21,063 bases of DNA from Streptomyces wedmorensis (GTDB lineage Bacteria; Actinomycetota; Actinomycetes; Streptomycetales; Streptomycetaceae): contig NZ_JNWK01000092.1 of NCBI RefSeq assembly GCF_000716445.1, forward strand, positions 1-21,063. The letters are read 5' to 3'. The notes beneath the pieces are model-generated. The model saw only the letters and a list, made by a program, of their open reading frames with translations, made no database searches and had not been told where the DNA came from. Made by a program: the position numbers and the translations under genes. Shown one piece after another: positions 7,870 through 15,307 of the stretch (the stretch's first letter is position 1; every line of letters starts with the position of its first letter).

Positions 7870-7899
7870 TAATGGAGTTGGAACACCCGCAGCACCGAC

Positions 7900-9108
7900 A
7901 TGGATGGAGACGGGGAGTTGACCACCGAACCGGCAGGCGCCGGCGCCCTACTGGCGATCCTGCGCGACGGCCGCGCGCGTACCCGCACCGAACTGGTGCA
8001 GCTCACCGGCCTCGCGAGGTCGACCGTGACCCAGCGGCTTGACGCGCTGGCGGACCAGCAGTGGATCCGGCCGACGGACGACGCGATCTTCTCGGGCGGC
8101 AGACCCGCCGTCGCCTTCTCCTTCAACTCCGAGGCGCGCACGGTCCTCGCCGCCGACCTCGGAGCCACCCACGCGCGGATCGCCGTCACGGATCTGGCCA
8201 CCCGCGTCCTCGCCGAACGCAGCCGCGACATCCGGATCACCGAGGGCCCGGAGCACGTACTCGGCTGGCTGGTCGACGAGTTCACGGAGCTGCTGGCCGA
8301 GTCGGGGCGCACCCTCGCGGACGTGTGCGGCGTCGGCATCGGCCTCCCCGGCCCCGTCGAGCACACGTCGGGCCGGCCCGTGAATCCGCCGATCATGCCC
8401 GGCTGGGACGGCTTCGACGTGCCCGGCTGGCTCGAACCCCGCCTCGGCGCCCCCGTCCTGGTCGACAACGACGTCAACATCATGGCCCTCGGGGAGCACT
8501 GGGCCGCCAGCCCCGAGGTCGAGCACCTCCTCTTCGTGAAGGTCGGCACCGGCATCGGGTGCGGCATCATCACGGAACACCGCCTCCACCGCGGCGCCCA
8601 GGGCTCGGCCGGGGACATCGGCCACATCCGGGTGGCCGGGGCCGCGGACGAACCCTGCCGGTGCGGGAACACGGGCTGCCTCGAAGCGGTCGCCGGCGGC
8701 GCCGCCCTCGCCGCCCGCCTGCGGGACGCGGGAGCGGACGCCGCGGACGGCCGGGACGTCGTGGCCCTGGTGCGCGCCGGTAACCCTGCCGCGATCCAGC
8801 TGATCCGCCAGGCGGGCCGGGACATCGGGGACGTCCTGGCCGCGCTGGTGAACTTCTTCAATCCCGGAGTGATCATCATCGGCGGCGACATCTCGGACGC
8901 CGGGGAGCACCTGCTCGCCGGGGTGCGCGAGGTCATCTACAGTCGTTCCCTTCCGCTGGCGACGCAGCACCTCTCCATCCGGGGACGCGAGCTCGGCGAC
9001 CGTGCCGGCGTCATCGGGGCCGCCGTCATGGTCATCGATCACACCCTCAGCCCCGCCGCGGTGGACCAGGCCATCGCGTCTTCGGACGCGGTGGAGATCG
9101 CGTCCTAG
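7900..9108 (+). CDS. ROK family transcriptional repressor
   Basis: 402 residues. An N-terminal winged helix-turn-helix (about residues 15-60: LLAILRDGRARTRTELVQLTGL, then RSTVTQRLDAL) precedes a sugar-kinase-like ROK domain. That domain has the phosphate-binding ADLGATHARIAV, the catalytic-Asp-type segment VLVDNDVNIMALGEHW, GAQGSAGDIGHIRV, and the zinc motif CRCGNTGCLEA. ROK repressors such as XylR/NagC release DNA when they bind sugar. Here GDIGH replaces the more usual GEIGH. The ATG at 7900 lacks a strong ribosome site. The only other in-frame candidate is TTG at 7918, and an in-frame TAA at 7870-7872 rules out longer versions. The gene diverges from the sugar operon and very likely controls it. 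Its TAG stop sits exactly at the left end of a 55-bp inverted repeat. Confidence 0.93.
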   Translation: MDGDGELTTEPAGAGALLAILRDGRARTRTELVQLTGLARSTVTQRLDALADQQWIRPTDDAIFSGGRPAVAFSFNSEARTVLAADLGATHARIAVTDLATRVLAERSRDIRITEGPEHVLGWLVDEFTELLAESGRTLADVCGVGIGLPGPVEHTSGRPVNPPIMPGWDGFDVPGWLEPRLGAPVLVDNDVNIMALGEHWAASPEVEHLLFVKVGTGIGCGIITEHRLHRGAQGSAGDIGHIRVAGAADEPCRCGNTGCLEAVAGGAALAARLRDAGADAADGRDVVALVRAGNPAAIQLIRQAGRDIGDVLAALVNFFNPGVIIIGGDISDAGEHLLAGVREVIYSRSLPLATQHLSIRGRELGDRAGVIGAAVMVIDHTLSPAAVDQAIASSDAVEIAS

Positions 9109-9162
9109 GGGGTGTCGTGTCGATCACGCCGCGAGCCCGGCCTGATCGGCAATACACCCCCT
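9108..9162. repeat. 55-bp imperfect inverted repeat, MITE-like or IS-end-like
   Basis: The left arm GGGGGTGTCGTGTCGATCA (9108-9126) and the right arm TGATCGGCAATACACCCCC (9144-9162) are reverse complements at 16 of 19 positions, separated by 17 bases. The shape resembles two insertion-sequence ends brought together with no transposase gene between. It begins at the last base of the ROK stop codon (CCTAG|GGGG). No clear target-site duplication is visible. It could alternatively be part of a two-hairpin terminator. Confidence 0.5.
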
Positions 9163-9163
9163 G

Positions 9164-9188
9164 AGGGGCGCCGGGTGGGCGCCCCTCT
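9164..9188. terminator. Bidirectional intrinsic-type terminator between convergent genes
   Basis: GAGGGGCGCC (9164-9173), loop GGGTG, GGCGCCCCTC (9179-9188): a perfect 10-bp GC-rich stem without a U-tract, as is common in Streptomyces. It lies between the ends of the ROK gene (9108) and the GH95 gene (9223), so it could serve both. Confidence 0.72.
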
Positions 9189-9222
9189 GCCGTCGGGGAC
9201 CGGGACACCGGTCGCGCCTCGG

Positions 9223-12123
9223 TCAGAGGCCGACTACCTCCCATTCCTGGGCGGCCGACGCGGCGGCGGGCGACTGGACGATCGCGGCACCGTCGCCGGT
9301 GGAGCCGTTCGCGACGTCCATGCGCAGGCCGCTGGAGACGTTGACCAGGTGGTAGTGGCCGGTCGTCCCCGAAGGAACCGACTTCCACCACTGGTTGGGG
9401 CTGTCCGTGTCCGTCCACTGGCCCAACGGCTGCCCGTGGGCCGTGGAGGCCCCCGGGTTGTCGAGGACCTTGCCGCTGTGGACGTTGGACAGACGGAACG
9501 ATCCGTCGTAGTTCGGCTCCAGGCGCCACCGCTGGTTGTCACCGCCCGTCCAGGACCACTGGATGACGGGCGCGCCGTTGCCGGTCGACTCGTTCGCCAC
9601 GTCGAGCACCTTGCCGCTGGCGCGGTTGACCAGCCTGTACGTCCCGGAGAACATGCCGACCGCGATCTGCGTACGGACCCCGGCGACGAGGGTCAGCTTC
9701 CTGGCGTGGCCGCCGAGCGGCGAGGGCGCCACCGACGCCGTGGTGGACAGCGACGTGATGCCGCGGCGGCAGACGAGGTCGAGGGTCTGGGTGATGTCGG
9801 AGACGAGGGTGACCGTGGCCGTGCGGGCCGCGGTGTCCCAGGTGAGGCTCTCGACGAGGACGCGGTTGCGGCCGCGGACACCGCGGATCGTGCCCCGGGC
9901 GAACTGTTCCGGCAGGGCCGGGAGGATCTCCAGCAGGCCGGGCCGGGTGTAGAGCAGGGACTCCGCGACGATCGCCGGCAGCGCGTTGGCCGCGTCGCAG
10001 TTGTAGGTGTGCAGGTCGGGGTTGTGCGAGGTCACCAGGGAGCGGTGGACCATGTTGCTGCCCAGGACCTTGAGGATGTTGTCGTATACACCGGGGCCGT
10101 ACTTCAGCCGGCTCCACGCCAGCGCCCGGTGCAGGCTGCCGTGCGCCGAGTAGTTCTCGTCGCCGCGCATCCGGAGCGCCTTGCGCGCGGTGAAGACCAG
10201 GTCGGGCTCCTCCTCGGAGTTGATCTCGTGCAGGGGCCACGCGCCGTAGAGATGCTGCACGTGGCGGTGGTTGTAGCGGTCGTGCAGTCCGGGCCAGGAC
10301 CACTCGGCGAGCGCTCCGTCGCCGTTGACCCCGTACTCCGGCAGCCGCTCCAGCAGCGCCGTCCAGCGCGCCACGCCCTGGCCGGCACCCTGCTCCACGT
10401 TCAGTTCGTCGGCTGCGTATACGGCGGCCTGGAGTGCGTGGCGGCCGGCCATGATGTCGCCGGTGGCGTTGGCGGACAGCATCTGGCCGGTGTTGGACGG
10501 GGAGTTCTCCATGGAGAACGACGGGACGAAGACCACCTTTCCGTCCGGGTCCGTGCGGGTGAGGAAGTCCTCGTAGAACAGGGCGAGTTCCATCAGGGCC
10601 GGTCCGAGCTTGTCGCGCAGGAAGGCCATGTCGCCGGTCACCTGGTAGTACTCCAGGAGCGGGTAGAGCATCCAGTCCGCGCCGCCGGTCCAGCACTGGC
10701 CCGGGAAGTCGCCGCCGTTGAAGTGGAGCATGTGGCCGTGCTCCCCGTCGGTGCGGGACGGAGCCAGGAAGCCGCGCGTCCCGTACAGGTTCGTGGCGTT
10801 GGTGCGCCAGTCGTCGAGCTGCCCCAGGACGAGGTCGAAGAAGCCGCGCATGGCGTCGCCGTGGCTGAGGATGTTGCCGCCGGCGACCTGGAGGTTGACG
10901 TTGGCGTCGGTGGTGAGGTCGTCGGCCCAGGCGCCGTTCCAGCTGCCCGCCCACAGTCCGGTGAGCCGTGGCGGCAGGACGCCGCTGGAGCTGACGAAGA
11001 GGTACCGGCCGCTGTCGTACATCTTCTCCAGCAGCGCCAGGTCGACCTTCCACCGGTCGCCGTTCTGCCGCGCGGTCAGCTCCGAGGTGGACAACCGCCG
11101 GTCCGCCGCGGACACGTTGAGGTCCAGGCTGGACCCGTCGAACATGGCCTGGTGCAGGGGTGCGTGCCGGCCGAGCAGGGTGCCGTAGTCGGTGGGCAGC
11201 GCGGCGAGGGCGGCGTGCAGGGGCTTGGCGTTCCAGCCCCCCGCGTTCTCGTACCGGCCCAGCTTGGTCAGGAGCACCACGCGGGAGGCGCGGCTGACGA
11301 CGAGCGTGTTGCCGCTGACCGAGACCGAGGCCTTGCCGCCCGTGACGACGACCCGGGTGACGCCCTCGTACCCGAAGGCCCCCATTCCTGCGGGGTACGT
11401 GCCCCGCAGGTTGAGGTACCCCTGCCCGCCGCTGACGCCGGCGATGGTCGTGAAGGCCACGTCGCCCGGCACGCCTTCGAGCGCCGTGTTGACCTTGATC
11501 GTCGTGTCGACGGTCCGGCCGGTCGCGGGCAGCAGTTCCTGGACGACGACCTTGTCGGCCCTGGAGACGAACGCCCGCCGCCGCCAGACGCCGGCGCTGT
11601 CGGACCAGGAGTGCGTGATCTCGCCGGTGCGGAAGTCCGTCACGCGGGCGTAGTCGTTCGCGGTCGTCGCCCCGGGCGTGCTCAGCTGCAGCTCGTAGCC
11701 GGGGTGGAAGGTCTGCGTCCAGCGCAGCGACCAGCCCTCCGCGAACTCCCCGGCGGCTCCCCAGTAGTCGCCTGCGAGGGCCCGGTCCCGTACCGACTCG
11801 AGACGGCCGGCGATCACCGGGGGCACCACGTCACGGGTCCCGTTCGGCAGGACGAAGCGATGGTGGTTGAGCACGAGCTTCTCCAGCTGCGGCGCCCCGT
11901 GGAGCACCGCGCCGTACTCACCGTTGCCGGTGACGAAGCCGTCCGTCCAGGAACCCGCCGGCACGGTGTCGTACATCCCCCGCTCCGGGAGGGTGACCTG
12001 GGGCGGTACGGCGGCCGCGGCCCCCGACGACAGGATGCCGCCGGGAACCACGACCGCACCCGCGGTCAGTGCGGCTGCCGAGAGGAAACCTCTGCGGCCG
12101 AGAGGCGCGCCAAGGGGAGGCAT
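9223..12123 (-). CDS. Secreted GH95-type alpha-L-fucosidase/galactosidase-like glycoside hydrolase with ricin-type lectin domain
   Basis: 966 residues. The ATG at 12123 has AAGGAG seven bases upstream; an ATG five bases earlier is out of frame and too close. The Tat signal is GRRGFLSAAALTAGAVVV (Arg10-Arg11). The N-terminal beta domain begins DGFVTGNGEYGAVLHG, followed by an (alpha/alpha)6 barrel. Residues aligning with the GH95 catalytic set are kept: the Asn-Val-Asn pair (N408, N410), the Glu of SFSMENSPS (E539), HRH (619-621) in HRHVQHLYGAWP, and the Asp of YNCDAANAL (D710). A ricin-B/CBM13-like domain (about 825-966) shows repeated LVN..SGK.LDV and QRW/QWW units. GH95 enzymes release alpha-L-fucose or alpha-L-galactose from glycans by inversion. 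The NVN and SME sequences differ from the common NxNxxMNYWP and SPE forms, so this is a divergent subgroup and its sugar is uncertain. The gene is monocistronic, convergent with the ROK gene. Confidence 0.9.
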   Translation of the reverse strand: MPPLGAPLGRRGFLSAAALTAGAVVVPGGILSSGAAAAVPPQVTLPERGMYDTVPAGSWTDGFVTGNGEYGAVLHGAPQLEKLVLNHHRFVLPNGTRDVVPPVIAGRLESVRDRALAGDYWGAAGEFAEGWSLRWTQTFHPGYELQLSTPGATTANDYARVTDFRTGEITHSWSDSAGVWRRRAFVSRADKVVVQELLPATGRTVDTTIKVNTALEGVPGDVAFTTIAGVSGGQGYLNLRGTYPAGMGAFGYEGVTRVVVTGGKASVSVSGNTLVVSRASRVVLLTKLGRYENAGGWNAKPLHAALAALPTDYGTLLGRHAPLHQAMFDGSSLDLNVSAADRRLSTSELTARQNGDRWKVDLALLEKMYDSGRYLFVSSSGVLPPRLTGLWAGSWNGAWADDLTTDANVNLQVAGGNILSHGDAMRGFFDLVLGQLDDWRTNATNLYGTRGFLAPSRTDGEHGHMLHFNGGDFPGQCWTGGADWMLYPLLEYYQVTGDMAFLRDKLGPALMELALFYEDFLTRTDPDGKVVFVPSFSMENSPSNTGQMLSANATGDIMAGRHALQAAVYAADELNVEQGAGQGVARWTALLERLPEYGVNGDGALAEWSWPGLHDRYNHRHVQHLYGAWPLHEINSEEEPDLVFTARKALRMRGDENYSAHGSLHRALAWSRLKYGPGVYDNILKVLGSNMVHRSLVTSHNPDLHTYNCDAANALPAIVAESLLYTRPGLLEILPALPEQFARGTIRGVRGRNRVLVESLTWDTAARTATVTLVSDITQTLDLVCRRGITSLSTTASVAPSPLGGHARKLTLVAGVRTQIAVGMFSGTYRLVNRASGKVLDVANESTGNGAPVIQWSWTGGDNQRWRLEPNYDGSFRLSNVHSGKVLDNPGASTAHGQPLGQWTDTDSPNQWWKSVPSGTTGHYHLVNVSSGLRMDVANGSTGDGAAIVQSPAAASAAQEWEVVGL

Positions 12124-12240
12124 GGCATGGCTCCTTCAACGAAAGGAGGGGAAGGGAGGTCGAAAGGGCATGACGAAGCGAGCGGCGCGAGCGACGGGGC
12201 CGAGCGGCGTCCCGTCCGCATCGGCACACGCTCTCATGGG

Positions 12241-12256
12241 AACGCAAACATGCGTT
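12241..12256. promoter_or_regulatory. Inverted repeat upstream of the GH95 gene, possible operator
   Basis: AACGCA (12241-12246), spacer AACA, TGCGTT (12251-12256): a 6-bp inverted repeat about 120 bases before the GH95 start. LacI-family sites are often of this size and include CG steps. No promoter hexamers are clear around it, so the role is tentative. It does not resemble the CAATCGATTG site of the adjacent LacI gene. Confidence 0.35.
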
Positions 12257-12404
12257 TCGTGATAGACCACTGCTGTCGGTGTGCCGGGCCAGTGCAGCAC
12301 GCACCGCGGCAACACGTCAATAACCCCGCATACCCCCATAAGGCAGGCGGCAGGGGTCACTTGGCGCTGCCCGCCTCATCGATCGACGCCGATCGCCGGC
12401 CCCT

Positions 12405-12535
12405 CCGTGCCTTCCGTACGCGTTCCGCTCGGCGCCTGCGACGGATTTCCGTGCCCTCCGTACGCGCTCCGCGCAGCGCCTGCGTCGGATCCCCGTGCCC
12501 CCGTACGCGCTCCGCCCACCGCCTGCGACGGAGCC
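12405..12535. repeat. Three imperfect tandem copies of a 44-nt unit
   Basis: Copies at 12405-12448, 12449-12492 and 12493-12535 (44, 44, 43 nt) share CCGTGCC..CCGTACGCG.TCCGC and GCCTGCG.CGGA. Differences are scattered substitutions and one missing base. Nothing here looks coding. The shared CCGTACG core also appears in the tract at 16531-16715. Confidence 0.8.
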
Positions 12536-12604
12536 GCCACGACCGTCCCGGCGCACGGGGAGCCGCTCGTCGGCCCCGCCACTCCCCCGCCTCCGCAGCA
12601 GGCC

Positions 12605-12635
12605 TTGTTCAATCGATTGCACCAGGTCGTAGCCT
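12605..12635 (+). promoter_or_regulatory. LacI gene promoter with embedded CAATCGATTG palindrome
   Basis: A possible -35 TTGTTC (12605-12610) and -10 TAGCCT (12630-12635) are 19 bases apart. The palindrome CAATCGATTG (12610-12619) lies in the spacer, touching the -35. The same core recurs at the next gene's promoter, suggesting that the LacI protein represses its own gene. Confidence 0.6.
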
Positions 12636-12646
12636 GGAGCGCCGTC

Positions 12647-12742
12647 GTCGCCTCGGCGCGACGGCCGCGACGGCGAGGCAGTCACGTCGGCGAGACGGCC
12701 GCGCCGGAGAGAGCAGTCGCCTCGGCGAGACGGCCGCGCCGG
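12647..12742. repeat. Three imperfect tandem copies of a 34-35-nt unit in the LacI leader
   Basis: Conserved 27-nt blocks start at 12647, 12681 and 12716, each containing TCGGCG.GACGGCCGCG.CGG. They fill the presumed 5' leader of the LacI mRNA, ending about 20 bases before the start codon. They could fold or simply reflect slippage. Confidence 0.75.
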
Positions 12743-12763
12743 GCACGGAGAGGGAGACACGAG

Positions 12764-13759
12764 ATGGAACAGCAGCCGGTGACGATGAGCGACGTGGCTC
12801 GCGCCGCCGGGGTGTCGGTGACCACGGTCTCCTACGTCCTCAGTGGCAAGCGGCCCGTGGCGCCCGCCACGACGGAGGCGGTCCAGGCGGCCGTCGCGCG
12901 GCTCGGTTTCCGGCTGAACACGGTGGCCCAGAGCCTGCGCACCGGGCGGTCCAGCACGGCGGCGCTGATCATCCCGGACATCGCCAACCCGTTCTACGCC
13001 GAACTGGCCCGGGGGCTCCAGGACGCCCTGCGGCGGGAGCGCCTCCACGTCGTCATCTGCAACACGAACGCGGACCGCGCGGAGGAGCTGTCCTACCTCG
13101 ACGACGCGGTCAGACGCCGACTCGACGGGGTCGTCATCACTCCGCAGTGGCTGGTGGCGGACGACCTCGGCCCGCTCCGGGCCGCGGGCATCCCGGTGGT
13201 GGTCAGCGCGGACACCGAGCTGGCCGATCTCGACGTGGTACGGGCGGATTCCCGCGAGGCGATCGACCAGGCCGTCGGCCATCTCGCGGAGCGGGGCCAC
13301 CGTCGGCTGGGCATGGTCGCGGGGCCCACGGGCACTCCGAACGGCGACCCGCGCCTGGCCCTCTACCGTGCCGCCGCCCGCCGGCACGGCCTTGCCCTGC
13401 CGGCCGATCTCGTCGTCCGGGGGAAGCACACCCGCGAGGCCGGCGCCGCCGGTCTTCGCCGCATGATGTCCCGCGCGCACCCGCCGACCGCCATCGCCTG
13501 CGTCAACGACCGCTCCGCCATCGGCGTACTGGAGGCAGCGGAGGACATGGGCCTGCGGATCCCGTCCGATCTGGCGTTGATCGGCCATGACGACATCGAG
13601 GTCGCGTCACTGACGCGCCCCCGGCTCTCCACGATCCGCTATCCCGCCTACGAGGTGGGCTCCACCTGCGGACGTCTGCTCCTGGAACGCCTGGACGGTC
13701 GCGTCGCCCCCGTGGAGGTCGCCCTGCGCACCCGGTTCGTCCCCCGCGAATCGACCTGA
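12764..13759 (+). CDS. LacI family transcriptional regulator
   Basis: 331 residues. The ATG at 12764 follows GGAGAGGGAG; the frame is open back to 12281, but that part is repeat-derived and lacks protein character. The helix-turn-helix and hinge helix occupy about residues 7-60 (TMSDVARAAGVSVTTVSYVL, LNTVAQSLRTG). The ligand-binding domain (about 62-325) shows LIIPDIANPFYAELARGLQ, DGVVITPQW, HRRLGMVAGP, AIACVNDRSAIGVLEAA and LALIGHDDIEVA. This domain order is standard for sugar-responsive repressors. Identical CAATCGATTG palindromes at its own promoter and at that of the downstream oxidoreductase make autoregulation plus control of that gene the simplest model. The ligand is unknown, probably a sugar or its oxidation product. 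Confidence 0.94.
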   Translation: MEQQPVTMSDVARAAGVSVTTVSYVLSGKRPVAPATTEAVQAAVARLGFRLNTVAQSLRTGRSSTAALIIPDIANPFYAELARGLQDALRRERLHVVICNTNADRAEELSYLDDAVRRRLDGVVITPQWLVADDLGPLRAAGIPVVVSADTELADLDVVRADSREAIDQAVGHLAERGHRRLGMVAGPTGTPNGDPRLALYRAAARRHGLALPADLVVRGKHTREAGAAGLRRMMSRAHPPTAIACVNDRSAIGVLEAAEDMGLRIPSDLALIGHDDIEVASLTRPRLSTIRYPAYEVGSTCGRLLLERLDGRVAPVEVALRTRFVPREST

Positions 13760-13797
13760 CCTCAGCCGGGGGGAGCGGGGGCCCGTGTGCGGACGTC

Positions 13798-13833
13798 CGG
13801 CCCGTGGCGCCCGCCCGGCCCGTGGCGCCCGCC
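13798..13833. repeat. Two adjacent perfect copies of an 18-bp unit
   Basis: CGGCCCGTGGCGCCCGCC occurs at 13798-13815 and again at 13816-13833. It lies just after the LacI gene. Confidence 0.9.
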
Positions 13834-13879
13834 CGTCGATCGCCTCCGATCGCCTGATCCACGATGCGAGACAAGGGAC

Positions 13880-13927
13880 TTGACAGCCTCCGGCGCTCGC
13901 GAACTACGGTAGCGCAATCGATTGCGC
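13880..13927 (+). promoter_or_regulatory. Promoter and perfect 16-bp LacI operator of the Gfo/Idh gene
   Basis: TTGACA (13880-13885) is a consensus -35. TACGGT (13905-13910) is a plausible -10 at 19-base spacing. Immediately downstream lies the perfect palindrome GCGCAATCGATTGCGC (13912-13927) over the expected start point, the classical position for repression. The central CAATCGATTG equals the one in the LacI promoter. Confidence 0.75.
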
Positions 13928-14135
13928 AGCACGTCGGAGCAGTCACGGGACCGCTTCGTCCGATCCCGTCCGCAGCGATCGAGGCCACATCTCTCCACAC
14001 GCCACCGCTCGGCGTCCCGACGGACCGGACGCCGGCTCCGCGCCGTGCGAACGGAAGCCGAGGGACACGTACCGCCGGGCGGAACGCCGTCGAGGTACGA
14101 CTCACCCGCTTCGCACCCGAACCGATGGGAACCTC

Positions 14136-15200
14136 ATGCCGCTCGACCAGTCAGCCGAAGAGCACGGCGCGGCCCGCCTGGTGCTGCCCACCCCGCGGAC
14201 GCCCTCTCCCCGCGACGCTCCCCCCCTCAAGTGGGGCGTGATCGCCCCGGGTTGGATCGCCGCCTACTTCGTCGAAGCGCTCCAGACGTACACCGACCAG
14301 AAGGTGGTGGCCGTCGGCTCGCGCGACGCCGGGCGCGCCCGTGCGTTCGCCGACCGCTTCGGCATCCCCTCGTCCTACGGCAGCTACGCCGAGCTGGTCG
14401 AGGACCGCGACGTGGACATCGTCTACGTCGCGTCCCCGCACTCGGGCCACTTCGAGCAGGCGATGCAGGCGATCGACGCGGGCCGGCACGTGCTCGTGGA
14501 GAAGGCGTTCACCCGCAACGCCCGCGAGGCCGAGCTGCTGATCGAAGCCGCCCGCGAGCGGGGGGTGTTCCTCATGGAGGCCATGTGGACGCGCTTCCTG
14601 CCGCACATCGACGTGGTCCGCCAGGTCATCGAATCGGGGCTGCTCGGCGAGGTGCACACCGTCATGGCCGACCACGGCCAGCCGATGACTCCCGACGGGT
14701 CCCCCCGCCTCTTCGCCCCCGAGCTGGCGGGTGGAGCACTCCTGGACCTCGGTGTCTACCCGGTCTCCTTCGCCTCGATGGTGCTCGGGCCGTTCAGCTC
14801 CGTCACGGCGGTGGGCACGAAGACGTTCACCGGCGTCGACGGCCAGGCGTCGATCCTCGTCACGGCCGAGTCCGGGGCCCACGGGGTACTCAACACGACC
14901 CTCTTCGGCCGCACCCCGACCACGGCGTCGATCGCCGGAACGCATGCCCGCCTGGAGATCGACGGCCCCTTCTACGGACCCGCCTCGGTCCGGCTCATAG
15001 GCCGGGACAACCAGCTGATCGACAGCTTCGTCCCTCCGCAACTCGACGGCGGCCTGTGCTACGAGGCCGCCGAGGCGGCCCGCTGCATCGGCGCAGGGCG
15101 CCTGGAATCGGACATGATGCCGCTCGCCGAGACCCTGAGCGTCATGCGCGTCCTGGACGGCATCCGCCGCGATCTGGACGTGTCGTTCCCCGGCGAGTGA
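14136..15200 (+). CDS. Gfo/Idh/MocA oxidoreductase, dihydrodiol-dehydrogenase-like
   Basis: 354 residues. The ATG at 14136 has only a weak GGGA site upstream and gives a Pro/Arg-rich tail of about 30 residues before the Rossmann fold, so a later start is possible. The nucleotide motif is GVIAPGWIAAYF, where the second Gly of the usual GxGxxA is Ala. VVAVGSRDAGRARAFADRFG, DIVYVASPHSGHFEQAMQA, the catalytic-Lys LVEKAFTRN, FLMEAMWTRFLPH and LLDLGVYPVSFA are all hallmarks of the trans-1,2-dihydrobenzene-1,2-diol dehydrogenase / glucose-fructose oxidoreductase-like branch. The likely reaction is NAD(P)-dependent oxidation or reduction of a sugar or related diol in the cytoplasm. It is controlled by the adjacent LacI operator. 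It is not a close copy of the operon oxidoreductase at 6716-7807. Confidence 0.92.
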   Translation: MPLDQSAEEHGAARLVLPTPRTPSPRDAPPLKWGVIAPGWIAAYFVEALQTYTDQKVVAVGSRDAGRARAFADRFGIPSSYGSYAELVEDRDVDIVYVASPHSGHFEQAMQAIDAGRHVLVEKAFTRNAREAELLIEAARERGVFLMEAMWTRFLPHIDVVRQVIESGLLGEVHTVMADHGQPMTPDGSPRLFAPELAGGALLDLGVYPVSFASMVLGPFSSVTAVGTKTFTGVDGQASILVTAESGAHGVLNTTLFGRTPTTASIAGTHARLEIDGPFYGPASVRLIGRDNQLIDSFVPPQLDGGLCYEAAEAARCIGAGRLESDMMPLAETLSVMRVLDGIRRDLDVSFPGE

Positions 15201-15246
15201 GTCCCGTCGCCCTCGGCGTGGGCGGAGAAGGCGAACGGTCACCCCA

Positions 15247-15278
15247 TGTGGACGGGTCCACGGGTCCACGGGTCCACA
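15247..15278. terminator. Hairpin built from tandem CGGGTCCA repeats between convergent genes
   Basis: Three tandem CGGGTCCA units (15253-15276) are framed by TGTGGAC (15247-15253) and GTCCACA (15272-15278). Alternative stems such as GTGGAC-GG-GTCCAC are also possible. The position between the convergent oxidoreductase (ends 15200) and binding protein (ends 15308) suits a two-way terminator. Confidence 0.5.
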
Positions 15279-15307
15279 GGGCGATCAGCGGGCCGCTTCC
15301 CCGCCGT

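Larger units (their letters stand above)
12124..12763. other. 640-bp gene-free divergent intergenic region between GH95 and LacI genes
   Basis: Open frames crossing this stretch have no recognisable protein character and a repeat-driven composition, so no gene is called. It contains, in order, the GH95 ribosome site, an AACGCA/TGCGTT inverted repeat, a 44-nt unit repeated three times (12405-12535), the LacI promoter with its palindrome (12605-12635), and a 34-35-nt unit repeated three times (12647-12742). Confidence 0.75.
13760..14135. other. 376-bp intergenic region between LacI and Gfo/Idh genes
   Basis: No gene is seen. It holds an 18-bp perfect direct repeat, GC-rich inverted segments that may end lacI transcription (CCGGGGGGAGC then GGGGGCCC around 13776-13793), and the promoter/operator at 13880-13927. 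A roughly 210-base leader precedes the ATG at 14136, in which no RNA motif was recognised. Confidence 0.65.

Noticed and set aside
12405..12742. CRISPR-like array
   Set aside because: The repeats are tandem and imperfect with no unique equal-length spacers, and there are no cas genes.
9112..13590. Open frame of nearly 1,500 codons on the plus strand
   Set aside because: It runs antisense through the whole GH95 gene and then out of frame through the LacI gene. Its translation is Val/Gly/Arg/Asp-rich without domains, a normal shadow in high-GC DNA.
12281..13759. Longer version of the LacI protein starting at 12281
   Set aside because: It would place about 160 residues of repeat-derived sequence before the DNA-binding domain and run through the promoter; ATG 12764 has a good ribosome site.
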